From the NCBI GenBank assembly GCA_015064545.1, contig SVSA01000005.1, positions 1 through 46,586 on the forward strand: a stretch of DNA of 46,586 nucleotides, read 5' to 3'. The notes beneath the pieces are model-generated. The model did no database searches. It was not told where the DNA came from and saw only the letters and a program-made list of their open reading frames with translations. Shown here in pieces: positions 9,005 to 17,951 of the stretch (position 1 is the first letter of the stretch; each line of letters begins with the position of its first letter). The position numbers and the translations under genes are program-made. The stretch is from Oscillospiraceae bacterium (GTDB taxonomy: Bacteria; Bacillota; Clostridia; Oscillospirales; CAG-272).

Positions 9005-9033
9005 ATTATAGAGCACTTCGACAGTTTTTTCAA
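9005..9033 (-). promoter_or_regulatory. Sigma-A type promoter for the phosphoribosyltransferase operon
   Basis: On the minus strand, TTGAAA (9033-9028) and TATAAT (9010-9005) are separated by exactly 17 bases. It sits about 37 nt before the ATG at 8968 and is the only obvious promoter for the three minus-strand genes. Confidence 0.75.
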
Positions 9034-9148
9034 GATGTTTTTTGGAATTCCTTCTGTTTTTGTGGCAATTGACACGAAAAATACGAAATAAATCGAACAG
9101 GGTGAAAAGAAAAAGAGGGAGAACTTCGAAAGAATCGGGGGAAAAGAC

Positions 9149-9177
9149 TTGAATTATTCACGATTCTTTGTTATAAT
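9149..9177 (+). promoter_or_regulatory. Sigma-A type promoter for the oxidoreductase gene
   Basis: TTGAAT (9149-9154) and a perfect TATAAT (9172-9177) are 17 bases apart, 33 nt before the ATG at 9211. The 242-nt divergent gap 8969-9210 holds this promoter and the one for the minus-strand operon. I see no further gene or operator in it. Confidence 0.75.
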
Positions 9178-9210
9178 GATAAAGTTAAAACTGTATAATG
9201 GGGGTAGGAT

Positions 9211-10335
9211 ATGAAAATCGGGCTGGTTGGATTTGGATACATGGGCAAGAGCCATGCCTATGCCGTGCATAATTTGCGCTATTTCTACGGCTCATCAGCT
9301 CCCGATGCCGCCATTGTCGGTGTGACAACTAACGGAAGCAGCACGGCGCAAGAGGCCTGCCGCGACTATGCTCTTGGCCGTGTCTATGAAACCGTAGAGG
9401 AGATGCTATGCTCCTCAGAGATCGATATTATTGATGTTTGCTCGCCGAACCTCTATCATTACGATACGGTTAAGCGTGCGCTTCTTGCGGGGAAGCATGT
9501 GTATTGTGAAAAACCGCTGGCCGTTACGGCGGCGCAGGCAAATGAGCTTGCGACGCTGGCAGCTTCACGTGGTGTCACCGCACAGGTTGTGTTCAATAAT
9601 CGGTTTTTGACAGGCGTTATGGCCGCTAAGCGTTTGATTGATGAGGGACGCTTGGGACGCATTGTTTCCTTCCGTTCGGCCTATCTTCATGCCAGCTGTA
9701 CAGACCTTTCCCGTCCTGCCGGCTGGAAGCAGGACAAAACGGTTTGCGGCGGCGGTGTTCTCTTTGACCTCGGCTCGCACGCGCTGGATCTGGTACGATA
9801 CCTCTGTGGTGAATTTGCCGAAATTTCCGGCCGCGCGCAGATTGCCCATCCCAGCCGTGTCGGAAGGGATGGCAAACCGTGGCAGACCAACGCGGAGGAA
9901 GCTTTTTACATGACGGCCGCCCTACAGAACGGTGCCGTCGGTACGATTGAGGCCAATAAGCTGGCGCTCGGTACCAACGATGACCTTTCCTTCGAGATCT
10001 ACGGAGAGAGCGGAGCGCTTCGGTATTCGTTGATGCAGCCAAGTTTTCTCTCTTTTTACGATAACACCCGTCCCGGCGGTGTTTTGGGCGGGGAGCGCGG
10101 CTTTACGTCAATCGAATGTGTCAGCCGTTTCCCGGCACCGGGCGGTATCTTCCCGGCAATCAAGGCCCCGACCGGTTGGTTGATGGGACATGTCGGATCG
10201 ATGTATGCCTTTCTGTCAGCCGTTTCCGCGAAGCGAGAGGCAAGTCCTTCCTTTGCAGACGGGGCTCGAATTCAGCAAATTATGGAAGCCGCCTACACCT
10301 CGGCGTCCGACAACGGACGTATTGTTAGGCTGTAA
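9211..10335 (+). CDS. Gfo/Idh/MocA family NAD(P)-dependent oxidoreductase
   Basis: This 374-residue protein has the N-terminal Rossmann fold with the dinucleotide motif GLVGFGYMGKSH at about residues 4-15. The family EKP motif (CEKPLAV, about residue 95) carries the conserved Lys, and the C-terminal half contains LFDLGSHALDLVRYL with the expected Asp/His. Members oxidise or epimerise sugars, inositols or similar compounds with NAD(P); the substrate cannot be told here. The ATG follows GGGGTAGG. It has its own promoter and is followed by a hairpin and then coaE, so it may be read partly together with the downstream run. Confidence 0.85.
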   Translation: MKIGLVGFGYMGKSHAYAVHNLRYFYGSSAPDAAIVGVTTNGSSTAQEACRDYALGRVYETVEEMLCSSEIDIIDVCSPNLYHYDTVKRALLAGKHVYCEKPLAVTAAQANELATLAASRGVTAQVVFNNRFLTGVMAAKRLIDEGRLGRIVSFRSAYLHASCTDLSRPAGWKQDKTVCGGGVLFDLGSHALDLVRYLCGEFAEISGRAQIAHPSRVGRDGKPWQTNAEEAFYMTAALQNGAVGTIEANKLALGTNDDLSFEIYGESGALRYSLMQPSFLSFYDNTRPGGVLGGERGFTSIECVSRFPAPGGIFPAIKAPTGWLMGHVGSMYAFLSAVSAKREASPSFADGARIQQIMEAAYTSASDNGRIVRL

Positions 10336-10339
10336 ACCG

Positions 10340-10362
10340 TCCGACAGCGGTTTTCTGTCGGA
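10340..10362 (+). other. Intercistronic hairpin between the oxidoreductase gene and coaE
   Basis: TCCGACAG (10340-10347) and CTGTCGGA (10355-10362) form a perfect 8-bp stem with a seven-base loop. No T-run follows, so it is a weak terminator at best. It may protect the 3' end of the upstream message or tune read-through into coaE. Confidence 0.5.
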
Positions 10363-10377
10363 GAAGCGGAGTGTAAG

Positions 10378-10992
10378 ATGTTAACGGTGGGTTTGACAGG
10401 CAGCACGGGAAGCGGAAAGGGATATGTTTCCTCGATTTTTTGCGAAGCCGGAATTCCTTGTCTTGATACCGATCAGGTTTGCCGGGATGTCTATGAGAAA
10501 GGGCAGGCCTGCTATACCGATCTGGTTGCCTACTTTGGAGAGGAAATTCTTTCCGGGGACGGTTCGATTGATCGCAAGGCTCTGTTTCAGGCGGCCTTTC
10601 CGTATCGCGAGCGCTATGAGAAGCTGAATTCGATTGCCTTTTTTCACATTATGAAGGCGACCGAGCGTTGGCTGGCAGAGCGTAAAGCCGAAGGGGTACG
10701 CATAGCCGTCATTGATGCTCCCATGCTCTATGAAAGCGGCTTTGACAAAATCTGTCACAAGGTCGTAGCGGTAACCGCCGACCGTGAAACGCAAATCCGG
10801 CGGGTCATGGCGCGTGACGGCGTGTCGGAGGAGATTGCGCTGGCACGCTTGGCCAAGCAAAAAGCGAATCATTACTATGAATCTCGCTGCGATTACCGAC
10901 TGGATAATTCGCTGGCCAATGAACGGAATATTCATGCCGATACGATGCGGCTGGTGGGCTTGCTTCGAAGACTCTCAGCCGATAAAGCGTGA
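10378..10992 (+). CDS. coaE: Dephospho-CoA kinase
   Basis: CoaE phosphorylates dephospho-CoA in the last step of coenzyme A synthesis in the cytosol. The 204-residue length is typical. The P-loop reads GLTGSTGSGKG near residues 5-15, followed by the family motif IPCLDTDQVCRDVY with its conserved Asp residues, and DAPMLYESGFD matches the lid/CoA-binding region (DVPLLFE in many members). The C-terminal YRLDNS is the usual DxxIxNxG-like region. An AAGCGGAGTG ribosome site precedes the ATG. The stop overlaps the GTG start of the lytic transglycosylase gene (GTGA), which suggests coupled translation. Confidence 0.92.
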   Translation: MLTVGLTGSTGSGKGYVSSIFCEAGIPCLDTDQVCRDVYEKGQACYTDLVAYFGEEILSGDGSIDRKALFQAAFPYRERYEKLNSIAFFHIMKATERWLAERKAEGVRIAVIDAPMLYESGFDKICHKVVAVTADRETQIRRVMARDGVSEEIALARLAKQKANHYYESRCDYRLDNSLANERNIHADTMRLVGLLRRLSADKA

Positions 10993-11588
10993 TAGCAAAG
11001 GAAGGAAGTTTCAAAGACAGAGGCTATCGTTTGCTGCTTACTTTCGGTTGCTTTCTTCTGTCATTTCTATCGCTAACGGCTTCATGCCGCATCCTGGGCT
11101 ATCTCTTCTATCCCAGATGCTATGCCCCCATGGTGGAGCGCTATGCGGCGCTGTTTTCTGTGCCTGAGGCAATTGTGTATGCGGTCATCCGTACCGAAAG
11201 TCACTTCGATCCTCAGGCGGTTTCGCATGCCGGGGCCAAGGGTTTAATGCAACTTATGCCTGCCACCTATGAGGCAATCGCCGATCGACTGCGTTTGGAT
11301 CATCGCCGTCTGTCGGTCTTTTCCCCGGATGTGAATCTTGCTTGTGGTGTATGTCTCCTATCGCTTCTCTATGAAAAGTATCAGAGCTGGGATCTTGTCT
11401 ATGCCGCCTACAATGCCGGTGAGCCGGCCGTTGACGGATGGCTGGCCGATTCCCGTTATAGCGATGGTAATACACTTATTGATATTCCGTATTCCGAAAC
11501 GGCTTCGTATATGACCGTAGTCAAACGAACGGCGGCGGTTTATCAAACCCTCTATCATTTGTCAATTATACCGGACGGTAAAACATAA
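10989..11588 (+). CDS. Membrane-anchored lytic transglycosylase (SLT domain)
   Basis: This 199-residue protein has an N-terminal membrane anchor or signal (about 13-35) followed by a Slt70-type catalytic domain. Glu70 in VIRTESHFDP is the expected catalytic acid, and the hallmark motifs AKGLMQLMPATY and YAAYNAG follow. Such enzymes cut the MurNAc-GlcNAc bond of peptidoglycan with 1,6-anhydro product formation. The size and order resemble the short YjbJ-type transglycosylases of Firmicutes, where a similar gene often follows coaE. The GTG start overlaps the coaE stop by four bases and has no strong ribosome site of its own, so coupling is likely. Confidence 0.88.
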   Translation: MIAKEGSFKDRGYRLLLTFGCFLLSFLSLTASCRILGYLFYPRCYAPMVERYAALFSVPEAIVYAVIRTESHFDPQAVSHAGAKGLMQLMPATYEAIADRLRLDHRRLSVFSPDVNLACGVCLLSLLYEKYQSWDLVYAAYNAGEPAVDGWLADSRYSDGNTLIDIPYSETASYMTVVKRTAAVYQTLYHLSIIPDGKT

Positions 11589-11602
11589 AGGAGATTATCA
11601 TT

Positions 11603-12991
11603 ATGACAGCAAAAGAACTCAAAAATGAACTGGAATACAAGAACAAGAGCGCTTACGATTCCATTACGGAGGATGAGCTTGAGCGCTCCTTTGCCTATGC
11701 GGAAAGCTACAAGCTCTACCTTGATTGCTGCAAAACCGAGCGCGAGGCCGTTACCTATAGCATTGCCATGGCAAAAGCACGCGGCTACGAGGAATATACC
11801 CTCGGCGGCGAAATCGTTGTCGGCGGCAAGTATTATTATAACAACCGCGGCAAGCAGCTGATCCTCTTCCGCGTTGGTGAAGGCTCTCTTGAGAAGGATG
11901 GCGCCTATGTTCTGGTGGCGCACATTGATTCGCCTCGTATTGATCTGAAGCAGAATCCGCTTTATGAGGACAGCGGCTTCGGTATGTTCAAGACCCATTA
12001 TTACGGCGGTGTCAAGAAGTATCAGTGGACGGCAATTCCGTTGGCACTGCACGGTGTTGTTGTCAAGAGCGATAACACGGTTGTCGATATCTGCATCGGT
12101 GAGGATGAGGACGAGCCCATCTTCTATATTTCCGATCTGCTCCCCCACCTGGCCAAGAACCAAATGAGCAAGACGCTGGCAGAGGGGATTACCGGGGAGG
12201 GTTTGAATATCATTGTCGGCTCCGAGCCCTACCGCGAGGAAGAAACCGATGGCGCCATTCGCTTGAATCTTCTTCGTATTCTTAATGAAAAATACGGCAT
12301 CAAGGAAGAGGATTTCCTCTCAGCCGAGCTGACGGCGGTTCCTGCCTTTAAGGCCAGAGATATCGGCCTTGACCGTTCGCTCATCGGTAGCTACGGTCAC
12401 GATGACCGTGTTTGTGCCTATCCTGAAATTACGGCATTGTTCGATACCAAGAACACCGAAAAAACGATGTTTGCCGTGTTGGCCGACAAGGAAGAAACCG
12501 GCTCAGACGGTGTCACCGGTATGCAGGGTGAGCTGTTCACCGATCTGCTTGCTGAGGTGTGCGAGGCCGTTGGTGCGAATTACCGCGTGGTAAAATCAAA
12601 GTCGAAGTGCCTGTCGGCCGACGTTAACGCCGCCTTTGATCCGAATTTCCCCGATGTTCTCGAGCGCAAAAACGCTTGCTTTATTAACTGCGGTGTTGTG
12701 CTGTCCAAGTTTACCGGTTCCCGCGGTAAGGGCGGCACCTCCGATGCCAGCTCGGAATTTACGGCCTATGTCAGAAATCTTCTGAATGAGGCCGGTGTTT
12801 CGTGGCAGATGGCGGAGCTTGGTAAGGTTGACCAGGGCGGCGGCGGTACGGTTGCCAAGTATGTGGCGAATCGTAATATCGATACCATCGACGTTGGTGT
12901 GCCGGTGGTTTCGATGCATGCTCCGTACGAGGTCGTTTCCAAACTGGATCTCTATATGACCTATAAAGCATTCTGTGCTTTCCTTGCCTGA
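11603..12991 (+). CDS. M18 family aminopeptidase (zinc, cytosolic)
   Basis: This 462-residue protein is of the M18 (aspartyl aminopeptidase-like) family, which removes N-terminal residues from peptides inside the cell. The metal-site motifs are in order: LVAHIDSPRIDLK near residue 100 (His/Asp), GSYGHDDRVCAYPE (bridging Asp), DKEETGSDG (catalytic Glu pair), SADVNAAFDPNF, and the C-terminal SMHAPYEV (His ligand). All expected ligands appear present. An AAAGGAG ribosome site lies 9 nt before the ATG. Its stop overlaps the prfA start in ATG/TGA fashion. Substrate preference cannot be predicted. Confidence 0.92.
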   Translation: MTAKELKNELEYKNKSAYDSITEDELERSFAYAESYKLYLDCCKTEREAVTYSIAMAKARGYEEYTLGGEIVVGGKYYYNNRGKQLILFRVGEGSLEKDGAYVLVAHIDSPRIDLKQNPLYEDSGFGMFKTHYYGGVKKYQWTAIPLALHGVVVKSDNTVVDICIGEDEDEPIFYISDLLPHLAKNQMSKTLAEGITGEGLNIIVGSEPYREEETDGAIRLNLLRILNEKYGIKEEDFLSAELTAVPAFKARDIGLDRSLIGSYGHDDRVCAYPEITALFDTKNTEKTMFAVLADKEETGSDGVTGMQGELFTDLLAEVCEAVGANYRVVKSKSKCLSADVNAAFDPNFPDVLERKNACFINCGVVLSKFTGSRGKGGTSDASSEFTAYVRNLLNEAGVSWQMAELGKVDQGGGGTVAKYVANRNIDTIDVGVPVVSMHAPYEVVSKLDLYMTYKAFCAFLA

Positions 12992-14064
12992 TGCTTTCCA
13001 AGCTGAAAGAAGCAGAGCTTCGTTTTGAAGCGATTGAGGCGGCCTTGTCCTCTCCGGACGTGGCCGCCGATCCCGAGGCGTTGCGCCGTCATATGCAAGA
13101 ATATCGCCGCCTTTCGCCCATTATCGAGGCGTACCGCCGCTTTCTCTCGGCCGAGAGACGGCTGTCTGAGGCTGAAGCGCTCTTGCGTGATGAGCAGGAT
13201 AGCGAGCTTCGTCTTCTGGCGGAGGAGGAACGCAAGCAGGGAAGAGAGGAGAGGGAGGCTCTTCTTCGCGAGCTGACGGTTTTGCTGTTGCCACGTGACG
13301 AGAATGACGATAAGAATGTCATTGTCGAAATTCGTGCCGGTGCCGGTGGCGAGGAGGCGGCGCTTTTTGCCGGTACGCTGTATCGTATGTACAGTATGTA
13401 TGCCGCCGATCACGGCCTCCGCATCGAATCGATCAGCGCCAACCCGACCGAGCTGGGAGGCTTTCGTGAGGTTTCCTTCCTCGTTGAGGGGGAAGGGGCT
13501 TACTCTCGCTTAAAATTTGAAAGCGGTGTTCATCGAGTACAGCGTGTTCCCGACACCGAGTCTCAGGGACGGATTCATACGTCAACGGTTACCGTGGCGG
13601 TTCTTCCTGAGGTGGAGGCGGTTGCTGTCGAGATTCGTCCGGAGGATCTTGTGATTGAATCCATGAAAAGCTCCGGTGCCGGCGGACAGCATGTCAATAA
13701 AACCGAATCGGCCATTCGGATGCTTCATAAGCCGAGCGGTATCGTAATCGAATGCCGCGAAGAGCGTTCGCAATATAAAAACCGCGATAAGGCGCTCAAA
13801 CTTCTTCGTGCCCGCCTGTATGACATGAAGCAGCAGGAGGTGGAAGGAAAGGTAGCCGCCGAACGGCGCTCGCAGGTCGGAAGCGGTGACCGAAGCGAGA
13901 AGATTCGGACATATAACTATCCTCAGAGCCGTGTGACAGACCATCGCATTGGTTTTACCACCCACAATATCGAAAGCATTCTGAACGGTAATCTAACGCC
14001 GCTGTTGGATGCGCTTGCCTCGGCCGATACGGCTGAAAAACTGAAACGGTCACAACAAACATGA
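12991..14064 (+). CDS. prfA: Peptide chain release factor 1
   Basis: RF1 ends translation at UAA and UAG. The 357-residue length is typical. The stop-codon reading tripeptide of the RF1 class, P-x-T, is PDT in RVPDTESQGR, not the SPF of RF2. The catalytic GGQ is in SSGAGGQHVNKTES, about residues 229-231. The N-terminal domain is a charged helical bundle. The ATG overlaps the last base of the M18 stop codon, and the prfA stop overlaps the start of the next gene (ATGA), so the three are translationally coupled. Confidence 0.97.
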   Translation: MLSKLKEAELRFEAIEAALSSPDVAADPEALRRHMQEYRRLSPIIEAYRRFLSAERRLSEAEALLRDEQDSELRLLAEEERKQGREEREALLRELTVLLLPRDENDDKNVIVEIRAGAGGEEAALFAGTLYRMYSMYAADHGLRIESISANPTELGGFREVSFLVEGEGAYSRLKFESGVHRVQRVPDTESQGRIHTSTVTVAVLPEVEAVAVEIRPEDLVIESMKSSGAGGQHVNKTESAIRMLHKPSGIVIECREERSQYKNRDKALKLLRARLYDMKQQEVEGKVAAERRSQVGSGDRSEKIRTYNYPQSRVTDHRIGFTTHNIESILNGNLTPLLDALASADTAEKLKRSQQT

Positions 14065-15086
14065 AGACACAAATCATTCGCTATACCAATAAAGCATCCC
14101 TGGAGCCGGCTGCCGCAATCTTGCGAGACGGCGGAATCGTTGCCTTTCCCACCGAGACGGTCTATGGCCTCGGAGGAAATGCCTTTGATCCCGCGGCGGC
14201 CAAAAAGATTTATGAGGCAAAGGGCAGACCCTCCGATAACCCTCTGATCGTGCATTTGCACGATTATCGTACAGCTGGGCAGTATGCCCATACCACGCCG
14301 CTGTTTTTTGAACTGGCGGAAGCCTTTATGCCGGGGCCGTTAACAATTATCCTGCGAAAGCGAAGCTTTATTCCTGACAGCGTAACGGGAGGCCTCGATA
14401 CGGTTGGCTTACGTGTGCCGTCGCATCCGATTGCACGCGAGCTGATTGAGCTTGCCGGTGTTCCGGTGGCGGCACCATCAGCGAACTTGTCGGGAAAGCC
14501 CAGTCCGACAGCCTTTTCCCATGTGATGCATGATTTGAATGGACGTGTCGATGCCATTATCGACGGAGGAACCTCGGAGTTCGGGGTGGAGTCCACCATT
14601 ATCAAGCTCGAGAACGACGGCACTATCAAGCTGTTGCGTCCCGGCGCGATAACGATCGAAATGCTCTCGCTTTTTAGCGACCATATTGAAGTGGATCCCG
14701 CTGTGACGCAAAAGTTTGACGGGATTCCCCTGGCACCCGGCATGAAATACCGTCACTACGCACCGTCCTCTCCCCTAACGGTGCTGGAGGGTGATAATGA
14801 TGCGGTATATGAATTTTTAAACGGCAAAGAACGATGCGGTGTGATCTGCTTTGATGAGGATCTTCCGTTTATTCGCGGAAAGCATGTTTATACCTGTGGT
14901 CCGCGCGAAGATTCGCTGACACAGGCAAAGCGGCTCTTTGACTGCCTGCGTCGTTTGGATGATGTTGAGGGAATCGATGTTATCTTTGCCCGCATGCCTG
15001 CCAAGGTCGGTATTGGTCTTGCGGTTTTCAATCGACTGCTGAAGGCTGCCGGTTTCAGTGTCAGAACACTCCCGCCGAAGAGATAA
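14061..15086 (+). CDS. L-threonylcarbamoyladenylate synthase (Sua5/TsaC type)
   Basis: This enzyme makes threonylcarbamoyl-AMP from threonine, bicarbonate and ATP, the first step of t6A tRNA modification at position 37. The 341-residue length marks the longer Sua5 form: a YrdC domain (about 1-210) with FPTETVYGLGGNAFD, the KGRPSDNPLIVHLHD motif, and VPVAAPSANLSGKPSPT, followed by the smaller Sua5 domain (about 240-341). The signature PGMKYRHYAP at about 225-235 bridges the two domains. It overlaps prfA by four bases, a common arrangement in Firmicutes. A TsaD-like paralog is also encoded in this window (25241-26188). Confidence 0.94.
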   Translation: MKTQIIRYTNKASLEPAAAILRDGGIVAFPTETVYGLGGNAFDPAAAKKIYEAKGRPSDNPLIVHLHDYRTAGQYAHTTPLFFELAEAFMPGPLTIILRKRSFIPDSVTGGLDTVGLRVPSHPIARELIELAGVPVAAPSANLSGKPSPTAFSHVMHDLNGRVDAIIDGGTSEFGVESTIIKLENDGTIKLLRPGAITIEMLSLFSDHIEVDPAVTQKFDGIPLAPGMKYRHYAPSSPLTVLEGDNDAVYEFLNGKERCGVICFDEDLPFIRGKHVYTCGPREDSLTQAKRLFDCLRRLDDVEGIDVIFARMPAKVGIGLAVFNRLLKAAGFSVRTLPPKR

Positions 15087-15110
15087 TGTTAAGAAAAAGG
15101 ACAGGCAATT

Positions 15111-17366
15111 ATGGCCAAAAAGAAAAAGACTCCACAGCCGGTAACGCCGGCAGTTGTTGCCGAGATCCGGCATCAGCCGATCACCGAAACGGTTGAGAAG
15201 AATTTTATGCCTTACGCCATGAGTGTTATCGTGGCACGCGCCATTCCCAGCATCGACGGCTTTAAGCCGTCGCACCGTAAGGTTCTTTATACCATGTACA
15301 AAATGGGACTCATGTCGGGCCCGCGTGTCAAAAGTGCCAATGTGGCAAGCCAGGCAATGCTCCTCAATCCTCACGGTGATGCTGCCAACTACGAAACCCT
15401 GGTTCGCTTAACCCATGCCAATGAAGCGTTGCTGCATCCCTTTGTTGACTCAAAGGGTACCTTCGGTAAGCATTTCAGCTCGGATATGGATTATTCGGCA
15501 CCGCGATATACCGAGTGCCGTCTGGATAAGTTCTGCACCGAGATTTTCAGCGGTATCGATAAGGATGCGGTGGATTTCGTCGAAAACTACGATAGTACAA
15601 CGACCGAGCCGGTTCTTCTGCCGGTTACCTTCCCGAATATTCTGGTGTCGCCCAATATCGGTGTGGCGGTCGGTATGGCCTGCTCGATTTGTTCCTTTAA
15701 TCTGGCAGAAATTTGCGACGGAACCATTCAGTTGCTCAAAAACCCGAATACCGATATCGAACGCCTATTGGATATCATTCGTGCCCCCGATTTTCCGAGT
15801 GGCGGTAGTATGATCTACGATCGGGATAAATATCGTGAGGTTTTTCGTACCGGTCACGGTTCCATTCGTGTCCGTTCCCGCTATCATTATGATAAGGACG
15901 CCAACTGCATCGATGTGTTGCAGATTCCGTATTCCACCACGATCGAAGCGATTATCAAGAAGATGGTCCAGCTCATCAAGGAAGGGAAGCTGAAGGAGGT
16001 TGTGGATGTCCGCGATGAAATCGATATCAGCGGCTTTAAGCTGACGATCGATCTTCGGCGAGGAACCGATCCTGACAAGCTGATGCAAAAGCTCTACAAG
16101 ATGACGCCGCTTGAGGATTCCTTTGAATGTAATTTCAATGTTTTAATCGGCGGAACACCGCGTGTGCTTGGCGTACGGGAGCTGCTTAACGAATGGATCG
16201 ATTTCCGTGTTGCCTGTGTGCGCCGCGAGGTGCGCTTTGATCTTAATAAAAAGAAGGATAAGCTGCATCTTCTTCTCGGCCTTGGCAAGATTCTTTTGGA
16301 TATCGATAAAGCGATCAAAATTGTTCGTGAAACGGCCAAAGAGCAGGAGGTTGTCCCGAATCTGATGGCAGGCTTCTCCATTGACCGTATTCAGGCCGAA
16401 TATATTGCCGAAATAAAGCTTCGCTATCTGAACCGTGAATACATCATCAATCGTATCAAGGAAATAGAATCCCTCCAGAATGAGATCGCAGATCTTGAGC
16501 AGCTGGCTTCTTCTGAAACCCGTCTGAAAAACAAGATCGCGGCTCAGCTTAAAGAGATTAAGCAAAAATACGGCAAGCCTCGCCAGACACAGATTATCGG
16601 TGTCGAGGATATCGAGGTATACGATGAAGACGATATGGTGGATAACTATAACGTCAAGCTGATCTTTACGAAGGAAGGCTATTTCAAGAAGATCACGCTT
16701 CAGTCGCTCCGCGGAAACGATGAGCAGAAGCTGAAGGAAGGCGATTTTGTTCTTTCGACAATCGATGCCTCCAATACCGACGAGATTTTTGTCTTTTCGG
16801 ACAAGGCGCAGGTCTACCGTGCCAAGGTCAGTGAATTTGATACGGTCAAGGCCTCTCAGCTGGGAGACTATCTCCCGGCGAAGCTCGGCTTTGAGGAGGA
16901 TGAGCGTGCCTTGGCGGTTCTGAAGCTTGAAAAGAACTATGCCGAAAGCGGTCATGTTCTGATCTTCTTTGCAAACGGCAAGGGTGTCAGATTGCCCATT
17001 TCCGCTTATGAAACCAAGGCCTATCGCCGCAAGCTTACCGGCGCCTATTCGGATGCCAGCGAGGCGGTTGGCTGTGTCTTTGTGAATCAAGCCGAGCGTC
17101 CGATTTATCTCGTGACAAGCAGTGGTAAGGCGATGGTAATCGATTCGTCGTTGGTTCCCGAAAAGGCAACCCGAACATCGCAGGGCGTGATACTTATGAC
17201 ACAAAAGAACGACAGCCGTGTCGTTTTTGTCAGCGACGATCCTGCTCGTTTCCTCCGAGGCGATAAGAGTTATCGCAAAAACAAGCTTCCCTCTGCCGGC
17301 ACGACGCTGGATACCGATGACCGCAGACGTCTTCCCGACAGTATCCAGGATTGTCTTACCCCTTGA
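15111..17366 (+). CDS. GyrA/ParC-like type II topoisomerase subunit A
   Basis: This 751-residue A subunit breaks and rejoins DNA. Tyr133 in SAPRYTECRL is the expected catalytic tyrosine, and the quinolone-region segment around SANVASQAMLLNPHGDAANYETLVRL is recognisable though divergent. A long coiled coil lies at about 430-490. The C-terminal domain is a shortened beta-pinwheel (about 500-735) without the GyrA box (QRRGGKG), so ParC-like is more apt than true GyrA. The matching B subunit is not next to it, which is unusual for parC. It could be topoisomerase IV subunit A or an extra gyrase-like paralog. The ribosome site is AAAAAGGA before the ATG. Confidence 0.88.
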   Translation: MAKKKKTPQPVTPAVVAEIRHQPITETVEKNFMPYAMSVIVARAIPSIDGFKPSHRKVLYTMYKMGLMSGPRVKSANVASQAMLLNPHGDAANYETLVRLTHANEALLHPFVDSKGTFGKHFSSDMDYSAPRYTECRLDKFCTEIFSGIDKDAVDFVENYDSTTTEPVLLPVTFPNILVSPNIGVAVGMACSICSFNLAEICDGTIQLLKNPNTDIERLLDIIRAPDFPSGGSMIYDRDKYREVFRTGHGSIRVRSRYHYDKDANCIDVLQIPYSTTIEAIIKKMVQLIKEGKLKEVVDVRDEIDISGFKLTIDLRRGTDPDKLMQKLYKMTPLEDSFECNFNVLIGGTPRVLGVRELLNEWIDFRVACVRREVRFDLNKKKDKLHLLLGLGKILLDIDKAIKIVRETAKEQEVVPNLMAGFSIDRIQAEYIAEIKLRYLNREYIINRIKEIESLQNEIADLEQLASSETRLKNKIAAQLKEIKQKYGKPRQTQIIGVEDIEVYDEDDMVDNYNVKLIFTKEGYFKKITLQSLRGNDEQKLKEGDFVLSTIDASNTDEIFVFSDKAQVYRAKVSEFDTVKASQLGDYLPAKLGFEEDERALAVLKLEKNYAESGHVLIFFANGKGVRLPISAYETKAYRRKLTGAYSDASEAVGCVFVNQAERPIYLVTSSGKAMVIDSSLVPEKATRTSQGVILMTQKNDSRVVFVSDDPARFLRGDKSYRKNKLPSAGTTLDTDDRRRLPDSIQDCLTP

Positions 17367-17447
17367 TGAGCGCACGGGGGCTGTCGGATTACGGCGGTTT
17401 TTGACCATCTTGACGATCACATTCTCAAAGAAAGGAACAGTCTAACC

Positions 17448-17951
17448 ATGAACAGAATGTCCAAACTTGCGACGATCGGAATTCTTCTTCTTGTTTCGAT
17501 GACGCTGTGTGTCTCGGCGGACGGTACCTATTCCACCCACGAGGATCCGCTGGTTTCTCTCAGCTATGTCAACAATGTGCTTGGCCCTCAAATTATGGAG
17601 CAGGTGCTGGCTAAGATTGATGAGGAATATGTCAAGATCAGCGATATCAGTATGGCATCGGCGGGCTCTTACACAACGCTAGCGCTTACGCAGGGGCAGA
17701 CAGTTATGGCGGATGCCTGCTGTGAAGTGGTTCTGATTTCCGGGATGGCCTCAGCGGTTATTACCGCTGCCGCTAATGTCGAAGCCGGAAACGGCATCTC
17801 CGATCTGACCGACGGAGTCGTTCTGGTTAACAGCAACCTGCTTCCGCTGAATCACTATCTCGTGATTCCCAAGAGTGACGGCCGCGGTTTTACCGTCACG
17901 TCCGAAACGGCAACCATTTTGATTCGAGGTGAATATCATGTCGCAGGATAA
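17448..17951 (+). CDS. Secreted protein of unknown function
   Basis: This 167-residue protein starts with a clear signal peptide (about 1-24, likely cleaved after VSA) and no lipobox. The mature part carries a helix-like stretch EDPLVSLSYVNNVLGPQIMEQ, then a beta-rich domain with Val/Ile/Thr strands, and ends with the segment LNHYLVIPKSDGRGFTV before ILIRGEYHV. I recall similar small exported proteins in Clostridia (with NHLLIVPRSDGRG-like endings), but know no function for them. It overlaps the next small gene by 14 nt and precedes a SpoIID-like gene, so a role at the cell surface or in the spore envelope is plausible. AAAGGAA precedes the ATG. Confidence 0.72.
   Translation: MNRMSKLATIGILLLVSMTLCVSADGTYSTHEDPLVSLSYVNNVLGPQIMEQVLAKIDEEYVKISDISMASAGSYTTLALTQGQTVMADACCEVVLISGMASAVITAAANVEAGNGISDLTDGVVLVNSNLLPLNHYLVIPKSDGRGFTVTSETATILIRGEYHVAG

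Noticed and set aside
16143-17420. Long open frame on the minus strand opposite the topoisomerase gene
   Set aside because: It lies fully antisense to a clear GyrA/ParC gene, has no ribosome site or family motif, and its composition mirrors the other strand. The same holds for long antisense frames at 1774-2904, 38157-39203, 40331-41425 and 41522-42535.
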